DNA of 64,000 bases, from the NCBI GenBank assembly GCA_947476295.1, contig CANJQC010000013.1, positions 1 to 64,000 on the forward strand, given 5' to 3'. The position numbers and the translations under genes were made by a program. This DNA is from Planctomycetaceae bacterium (GTDB lineage Bacteria > Planctomycetota > Planctomycetia > Planctomycetales > Planctomycetaceae). The notes under the pieces were generated by a model. That model was not told the origin of the DNA and did not search any database. It worked only from the letters and a program-made list of their open reading frames with translations. Position 1 is the stretch's first letter. The number at the start of each line of letters is the position of its first letter. Positions 61,201-64,000 of the stretch are shown here, piece after piece.

Positions 61201-61352
61201 GGCTTTACGCTGACCATTTCTTCGGTGATCGCTACCACCGTCTGACATTTTGGACAACGAATCTTTTTGCCAACCGCCGTCGCAGGCACCGCCAGCTTTG
61301 CCTTGCAGGACGGGCATACCGCGATCACTTTGTCCGGCTGGCTCATCAGCAT
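52227..61352 (-). CDS. Giant Ser/Thr kinase with zinc ribbons, TM helix, LamG, two NPCBM and three FGE-type domains
   Basis: In the 3041-residue protein the order is: zinc ribbon (CPSCKAKLAVPATAVGKKI, CPKC); PknB-type kinase (about 127-370) with GKGGMGEVQLA, catalytic HRDLKPANVL, DFGLA and MPPEQR; a second ribbon with several CxxC (385-440); helical repeats; one membrane helix (ISSVVSLLLLVAVAGLIML, about 830-850); extracytoplasmic TPR-like helices; a beta-rich region (about 1350-1690) of propeller type; an FGE/sulfatase-modifying-like domain (1702-1957); LamG (1984-2192); two NPCBM domains (2200-2364, 2372-2535); and two more FGE-type domains (2567-2784, 2834-3037). It is exceptionally long. 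An alternative start is two codons in. It is the first gene of the minus-strand module. Confidence 0.85.
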   Translation of the reverse strand: MLMSQPDKVIAVCPSCKAKLAVPATAVGKKIRCPKCQTVVAITEEMVSVKPPTPPDRNSAAPAAATPATPAESPKRPEVSLGAENTFTGPAKKNTAPESLGDEATFGGRRSVDDAVVDDDMEIVDLSARYTIEGVLGKGGMGEVQLATDNRLKRKVAIKRVLGDMAKNQTAVRRFMTEAQSIAALNHPNIVQVYDYGRDKNGPFLILEYVEGKSLLDRCQQGAMPLEEAITLTCYLCDGLSRAHELGIVHRDLKPANVLLTKDGVPKLTDFGLARVETGDTGHTMSGAVLGTLDFMPPEQRRDATQADARSDLWSLAATLYQMVTGKSPKVIRLNEVPTSLQSALGRALEDKPADRYSSVVEFRNALREALNEGQTTLTHLSEGQCPSCGTKNELSRKFCRKCAVSLEMNCLSCSKGMPVWDEVCGSCGTKQSPLITARKEQMQQRQEQAEQFVREGQFREAEQIAAEIHREDDPRFQHLKKWAVDFSEGSKREQRQQQERAGVLHKEARAHQQAYDYASAIHALEQIPAGLRSADINALLKNLQTQEQRSKDLDEEIRVCVERRQLDGLMPRVHELLQLLPDRVDLRELRDTLEQREQQRLAAKNTAKAEAQQLLDARKYAECVAVLQRLDGKLRTPDIETLQKDAASKLSRVQNLQKSIDQGVKNNQLQGLLAKLDELLSLKSEVTVADSQLRGQLLNRDQKQKSQIKALLQKVQQLRKEVRFDEALELLRRVPDELQNDAIMTAVEDLQFFADQRSETIEGLTQAHDQRQIEQALALADEYRGMLTSAIIADTAFESAMKECRQRLEELQQAELVAIRRRQRQKKRILISSVVSLLLLVAVAGLIMLRQQRLTAIADAQQRGDDALQAADFEAAIEAYSEVVRLDDTVADAWAGLALAKLQETPPDVTGAFGDLEKCVALSPDGEKTQQALRLAHVQRAIERANAGSVTEALQDIGEAAELAAPAEDIASAKSAVSSAYLTLAEAAVVAKTPEAAFKELMEARTISPQSDQLPRVSQMIAEAFLDRADASVQQSEVEPALADIEAARAIQPNLPRISELQAAALVIRAQQALQAGDRDKASADFLAAKNLNSSADGLGALAASLADGLVQRCEASFSDAALQEATAALETVSEIDPQSVTLKPLRERLSKVLVTEADKGLQAKETDRVALMIESLTTLGTQPEEQTRLWNDLAGQYYELCQKQITDGDLKASASTLVSADAITAADTEKKQQAITKLLSLLEPQYLNGLQSQSPEATLEALQTVASSSINFSTAFLEQLKTVPEGIKQRLPERFFESFELFATIGEGLPIGATIDRSGSLLALYEESGESGAVLIVDLDHLDRQPVRINAPVRSLGARSFGYGMAFLDQLLLIGEHKTTTRAPHDGTGFVYSDIGSETPKEIHRFYDPGSDRGGRGPNNGLYFGSQIVALNKTMALFFIGHGSGPNIATDIMQFDEAGKASHVGTLEFPYAIQWPAAVQDNVVACLERDKDGAAYLAEYAIGGQVVTRKEIQKIELPGAAIQGSPLFASAGYLAALIPTVEGKEQVLVVFSRRSDGAYETLLNRTEYAGTSHSVSDGFLFLTTRVSEPGVVEGEIRVLNLLQKGQLAEKLPRSSAANVKNHGTHVWAFVDLVVVRDELETGAALRLFRRGFGKKKSSLISTDRNAESAMAQAAPAPAIAPFEATQAKVHQKTWADYLGLPVESTNFIGMKLVVVPPSEFMMGSPETEPGRNPDETLHKVTLTQSFQMGMHEVTQHQYEQVMGSNPSKFKGADNPVEQVTWDDAVAFVAKLSALPAERTAGRVYRLPTEAEWEYACRAGTSSAYSFGDEPLQLGEYAWSADNSGDKIIDSGAIFKTDGANFEKRISANDVRTRNVGLKKPNGWGLYDMHGNVCEWCEDKYGSYPSNRAIDPSGASESKGRVYRAGCCFNRPLDCRSAYRGSTISRHRGHNLGFRVVCDIPRPNVAISQIGNAPSASLSAGLVAYYPFNGDAKDESGNGHNGDVKGASLSNDRHGKSSASYAFDGNDDFIAVPHDPALNLSPGDFSISIWASVTNASAPIHILGKDETDTVQKGQGTKWILNVGSPTENDLNFLIHRPGSSTPEPMFCAPVKFDFSDPAWHQYVVTKTGGRCSIYIDGTLASEGDCPASLDASNKAPLTIGQAENGGWVKGFLDDIRLYKRALSPTEVKTLYEYESPRAQLGTAFLDDLPLGRSRCLRGFTVGLRGESGYSPGNRVTFNGKPVEHAVSMHAHAPKPFGSVAVFNLGGQFTRFTAKACFNGGPADLRLRDKTSFRVFAAWNDEQLSDNVPHGGKQLWESPVASSKNDVFDVDLDISGATQLMLFVDPVGVTNDMTTMWLDPKLYYAVPQSQNRVYLDDLQEVQYRVRRSFTLGKHGVNGYGDQSVKIKTGIAKESSAVIVQGKTPLHCISMHACQPDQGHPADASWLLGRQFSRFSTVAAFSSREESGDPPLNSDVVFKVLGDGELLWSSPKTRDRTSSFPVSVDVSHVSLLTLQVHISGGVDENRVTSVWVNPLLTNERTNQAPPPAVAPFDTTQAKAHQKAWADHLGVSVETTNSIGMKLVVIPAGEYTMGSPAAEPGRQSQGGLDETQHSVILAASYSIGVHEVTQSQYESVMGSNPSSFKGANNPVETISWDDAVAFCHKLSDLPAEKAAGRVYRLPTEAEWEYACRAGTTTAYSFGDDAKDLGEYAWFVDNSRSTTHAVGEKLPNCWGLYDLHGNVWEWCEDKVGSDRVYRGGCWNNAAPHCRLASRIPFAPTTRLSYFGFRVVLSSPSAPVAKAENAASPKSGQAPPAAIAPFDAGQAKAHQQAWADHLGVPIEYSNSLGMKFSLIPPADEQSAARWRTQRQPVYLESYETTQSAYQQVMGDNPSENPGGRFPVELVKREDARAFCKKLTALPAEQTAGCIYRLPTSEEWEYSVRAGTASTYFFGDNAAGLTSFGWYGQNSSLKTTHEVGLKQSNPWGLFDVYGNVWEWTSDGPVRGGSIRGGSDQCISAGTKPSVGDRRDDIGFRVLVERWILN

Positions 61353-61450
61353 CTTTCACGACAGGAATGGAAATGCCAGGGTGGAGCGTACTCTAGTAAG
61401 AAGGGTGTACTGCTTCCGCAGTCTATGAACGGAACCGCAATCCAGCAACT

Positions 61451-61921
61451 GTGCCGGATGAGTATGGCAAATGGTCCTTCCAGGGTGAATCGGGACGTTT
61501 CCTCCTGGCAAGCGATGGTCGCGATAAATTTAAGGGAAGTTGGCAAGGAAGTATCGGGGAAGGTAAATGGAACGGGTCATCCATGTATGGCCAATGGCAA
61601 AAAGATCCAGACCGCGATCGCATTTTTTGCGAGTACCGATACCCTGCAAAGGATGACCCCACCAAAATCAACATTCAGATAATGATCTGGTATTCGAACG
61701 ACGCGAAGCGGTCCGGCTATTGCTACTTCGCTAACAAAGAGAACAAAATCTGGGGCCGCTGTGTGTGCCCAAAGAATCCAGGTTATAACCCGGGCGTGAT
61801 GCAATGGTCAAAACTCATGGACGACAACTGGAGTGATTTGCCAAAAGGCGACTGTCCAGCACCCAAAGACGGCGATCCCGGGCGGGCTCTGATTGACAAG
61901 ATTCCTGATCCGCCAGCCTGA
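61451..61921 (+). CDS. Hypothetical protein or 5'-truncated remnant
   Basis: The frame encodes about 156 residues with protein-like character: EYGKWSFQGESGRFLLASDG, SWQGSIGEGKWNGSSMYGQW, IMIWYSNDAKRSGYCYFANK and VCPKNPGYNPGVMQWSKLMD. Repeated W-x-G patterns suggest a small beta structure, and Cys residues suggest an exported protein. No ATG or signal peptide exists: the only start is GTG at 61451, after in-frame stops at 61394-61399. It is probably a C-terminal fragment of a lost gene, or a short secreted protein with a mis-set start. No family is recognised. Confidence 0.4.
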   Translation: MPDEYGKWSFQGESGRFLLASDGRDKFKGSWQGSIGEGKWNGSSMYGQWQKDPDRDRIFCEYRYPAKDDPTKINIQIMIWYSNDAKRSGYCYFANKENKIWGRCVCPKNPGYNPGVMQWSKLMDDNWSDLPKGDCPAPKDGDPGRALIDKIPDPPA

Positions 61922-62061
61922 CACCTGGCCGAACAAGGATCGAGATAGATGATTGGTATGAGCGATCAAGCCGCAAGAGGTACCCATCACTCTGACCGAA
62001 GGTCAGACGGAACAATCTGTCCAGAAAAAACACGGATCCATTCATGGACGGGTGATTAGCA

Positions 62062-64000
62062 TCACCGCGTCCTGAAGGCTATCCCGATTTCCAGTTCGGC
62101 GGCCAGGCTGTGAAACAGTGATTCCCTGGTTGACGCCCAAGTGGACCGCTTGATGGCCGCACCATCACTCAGAGGTCCCAGTCCAATTTCGCGCAGGCGG
62201 CTATTGCTTCGAATCAAAGCGGCCAGTGCTGACGGATTCTCGTAACCAAGTTCAACAGCCACTTCTTCAATTTCAAGATCTTTCTGATAATACCTCGCTG
62301 AAGTTCCAATGGGCTCCTCAGTGAAGTCCAGCATTGTTTTGTCTGCGTCTTCACCGACTTTCAGAAAGATTCCACACGCCTTGTCCAGTGCAGCAATGTA
62401 CCGTGACCTGTCGTGATCGATGATTTCATCCATCTCTGCCACAGTGGGAAAGAGACTCTCAACCTTCAGTCGCACGTCGCCAAAAGGCACGGCACGGCTA
62501 TCACGAACGGTATCTTTGAGGCGAACCATGCCGTGCTGGTGGCACGCCATGCAGGAAATCGCGTTGACGACGGCGGGTGTACCGGATGTCTCTTTGTTGT
62601 CTCGCACGACCTCGACAGGCCCTTCAGAAATGCGTTGCCCTGCAGCCGTCGCAAGAAAGTACGCCTGCAGGCCATTTGGAAGACTAAAAATCATCTCACC
62701 GCCGTCTGCTTCGAACGCGTATTCGTGATACTGATTTTCCACGAAGCGTGGCCCGAGTGGATACTTGAAAAGGTTGCCGCGGTCTTCGCTCTTTCCAAAG
62801 TCATAGCTCTTCCAGTAATAATCATCCGTGCCAAATGCATGGCGATCGACCAGCCGATTACTGCGCGACACCCCACTCTCGGAAAATCCAGCCCTGCGAA
62901 GACGATTCTCCATAAAATCATGCTCTGTATTGACTCCCAGCATTTTCTCAAGCTCGGAGACGTGCTGCGGGAGATTAAGGATTGCGTAATACAGCTCGCC
63001 GCGCGGCATGGTATCGAGAAACCAATCCCCACGAATGATCGGCAATTGCGAACGGACCAGACCGTAAACATCAGCGGCAACGTGGCGAAGATCTTCATTC
63101 GAACTGACCGTAAGGTCGAGGCCGTATGGGTACGCGGTCTGAATTCTTTGCCAGACCTGTGGTTCACCCCAGCCAAGTTTCCGCAGGTCGATGCGAAGAA
63201 TCAACTGATTACTGTCGATCGGTGTCGGCACGAAAATATCCGGCTGCCAACTCAGACTGTTGAGAAGTTTGGAAAATGCGGCTCGAGCCAGGCGGATGTT
63301 CTTCTCCGCGTAGTTCGTATTGTTGCGGCCAACGCGACCAGCAAATGAATTGTTGTGCAGATTCGTAAAGCTGAAATAACGGACGTAGGGGCGATCAGTC
63401 TGCGAAAGCCGAAGAACATCAGCAAGGACGGCTTTCCAGACGTCGGCGTCGGTGATAAATGGTCGAGCGGCCTCAGAAGGAAAAGGTGCCGCACCCTCTT
63501 CAATCCAACGACTGATCGTGGCGATTTCTTCGGCCGTGGCGGCCTCGGCTCCTTCGGGCGGCATATCCCTCTCAACGCCGATGCGTTTCCACAGGATTGA
63601 ATCATCCACATTATGAGCAATGACGTACCCAGCATTCTCGTTGATTAACGTGTCGTGTTTCAGAACGTTAAGACCCTCGGCAACCATCTTGACAGAGTGA
63701 CACTGTGAACATCGCTTTTCCAGGACCGCGTAGGCCTTACCAGATAGCTCGGTTGCCTCTGTCACAGTTTCAGGCGCTATGACCTTAGCGGAAACCTCAG
63801 CCGTATCGGACGCAACTGCAGTCTCCGCAAGCGCGGACGCCGCGGGAGCTGCAATCGTCACAGACTCAGAGTCAGACTCAGTTGCAGAGTCAGACTCAGT
63901 TGCAGACTCAAACCTCGGTTCAGTTGCATTTGCGTTTGCACCCGCAATGGCTGGCTCGCTGCTGGCCGAGATTTCGCCCAAAGGGCGCAAGGTCGTCGCA
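62062..64000 (-). CDS. Planctomycete cytochrome-like protein with two CxxCH sites (N-terminus outside window)
   Basis: The minus strand holds a long open frame that continues beyond the right edge; TTG at 63990 is not a likely start. An Ala/Glu/Ser-rich linker with an 18-bp repeat precedes a PSCyt-like domain with KRCSQCHSVKMVAEGLNVLK and MPPEGAEAATAEEIATISRW. Next comes a middle domain (RPYVRYFSFTNLHNNSFAGR), then a second heme site, CMACHQHGMVRLKD, and a C-terminal helical part. Two CxxCH motifs predict a c-type, probably diheme, periplasmic protein. Such proteins are common in planctomycetes and their redox partners are unknown. Confidence 0.8.
   Translation of the reverse strand, partial: ATTLRPLGEISASSEPAIAGANANATEPRFESATESDSATESDSESVTIAAPAASALAETAVASDTAEVSAKVIAPETVTEATELSGKAYAVLEKRCSQCHSVKMVAEGLNVLKHDTLINENAGYVIAHNVDDSILWKRIGVERDMPPEGAEAATAEEIATISRWIEEGAAPFPSEAARPFITDADVWKAVLADVLRLSQTDRPYVRYFSFTNLHNNSFAGRVGRNNTNYAEKNIRLARAAFSKLLNSLSWQPDIFVPTPIDSNQLILRIDLRKLGWGEPQVWQRIQTAYPYGLDLTVSSNEDLRHVAADVYGLVRSQLPIIRGDWFLDTMPRGELYYAILNLPQHVSELEKMLGVNTEHDFMENRLRRAGFSESGVSRSNRLVDRHAFGTDDYYWKSYDFGKSEDRGNLFKYPLGPRFVENQYHEYAFEADGGEMIFSLPNGLQAYFLATAAGQRISEGPVEVVRDNKETSGTPAVVNAISCMACHQHGMVRLKDTVRDSRAVPFGDVRLKVESLFPTVAEMDEIIDHDRSRYIAALDKACGIFLKVGEDADKTMLDFTEEPIGTSARYYQKDLEIEEVAVELGYENPSALAALIRSNSRLREIGLGPLSDGAAIKRSTWASTRESLFHSLAAELEIGIAFRTR
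63868..63903. repeat. 18-bp coding tandem repeat
   Basis: AGAGTCAGACTCAGTTGC occurs at 63868-63885 and 63886-63903, with a partial third copy. It encodes repeated Glu/Ser/Asp residues (TESDSA) in the linker before the cytochrome domain and could vary in copy number without a frameshift. Confidence 0.85.

Overview
The window looks like a chromosomal segment of a planctomycete. The reasons are lineage-type families: a DUF1501 protein with a twin-arginine signal, a PSCyt-like planctomycete cytochrome, a giant Ser/Thr kinase carrying formylglycine-generating-enzyme (FGE), LamG and NPCBM domains, very large secreted paralogues, the conserved C-terminal tail of a planctomycete surface protein, and many short inverted-repeat intergenic elements. 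All assignments were made by reading the sequence; no database search was run.

Layout. 1-520: the 5' end of a hipB-type antitoxin gene on the minus strand, with three evenly spaced palindromic operators. 519-3203: tilS converging on an MFS transporter. 3743-5272: a small secreted protein, then a debris zone with a REP-associated tyrosine transposase (RAYT) remnant, two REP-like hairpins and remnants of a BlaI/BlaR1 pair. 5263-8674 (minus): phytanoyl-CoA dioxygenase-like protein, DUF1501 protein and argC. 9045-13070 (plus): cupin, xylose-isomerase-like TIM barrel and Gfo/Idh/MocA oxidoreductase, probably a sugar or polyol pathway, with inverted-repeat elements between the genes. One of these carries a four-helix-bundle (S23/IVS) gene broken by a 16-bp tandem duplication. 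13315-16984: greA, a NusG/RfaH-like gene, a putative zinc metalloprotease and a lipoprotein. 17051-20607: a GntR(YtrA)-ABC ATPase-permease operon with a visible promoter and operator. 20620-27007: mog, then sucA-sucB-lpd (2-oxoglutarate dehydrogenase complex). 27192-27551: a decayed uppP fragment. 27412-38325 (minus): inositol monophosphatase family gene followed by two giant secreted or membrane proteins, one of which looks like a tandem fusion of two related halves. 38543-46030 (plus): a Tad/Flp pilus assembly locus (prepilin peptidase, TadE, CpaB, TadG-like, CpaF, TadB, TadC). 46181-46690: tail remnant of a surface protein between two palindromic elements. 46794-61352 (minus): a 3041-residue kinase, an SPFH-GYF protein, an FHA protein and a helical protein, which together look like a signalling module. 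61451-64000: an orphan ORF and a diheme-type planctomycete cytochrome cut by the window end.

The most interesting items are the kinase-SPFH-FHA module; the AATGACCAATGA / TCATTGGTCATT elements, seen once with a gene inside and once nearly empty; the frame-restoring 16-bp duplication in the four-helix-bundle gene; the tandem giant proteins; and the several recognisable gene fossils (uppP, BlaI/BlaR1, RAYT, surface-protein tail).
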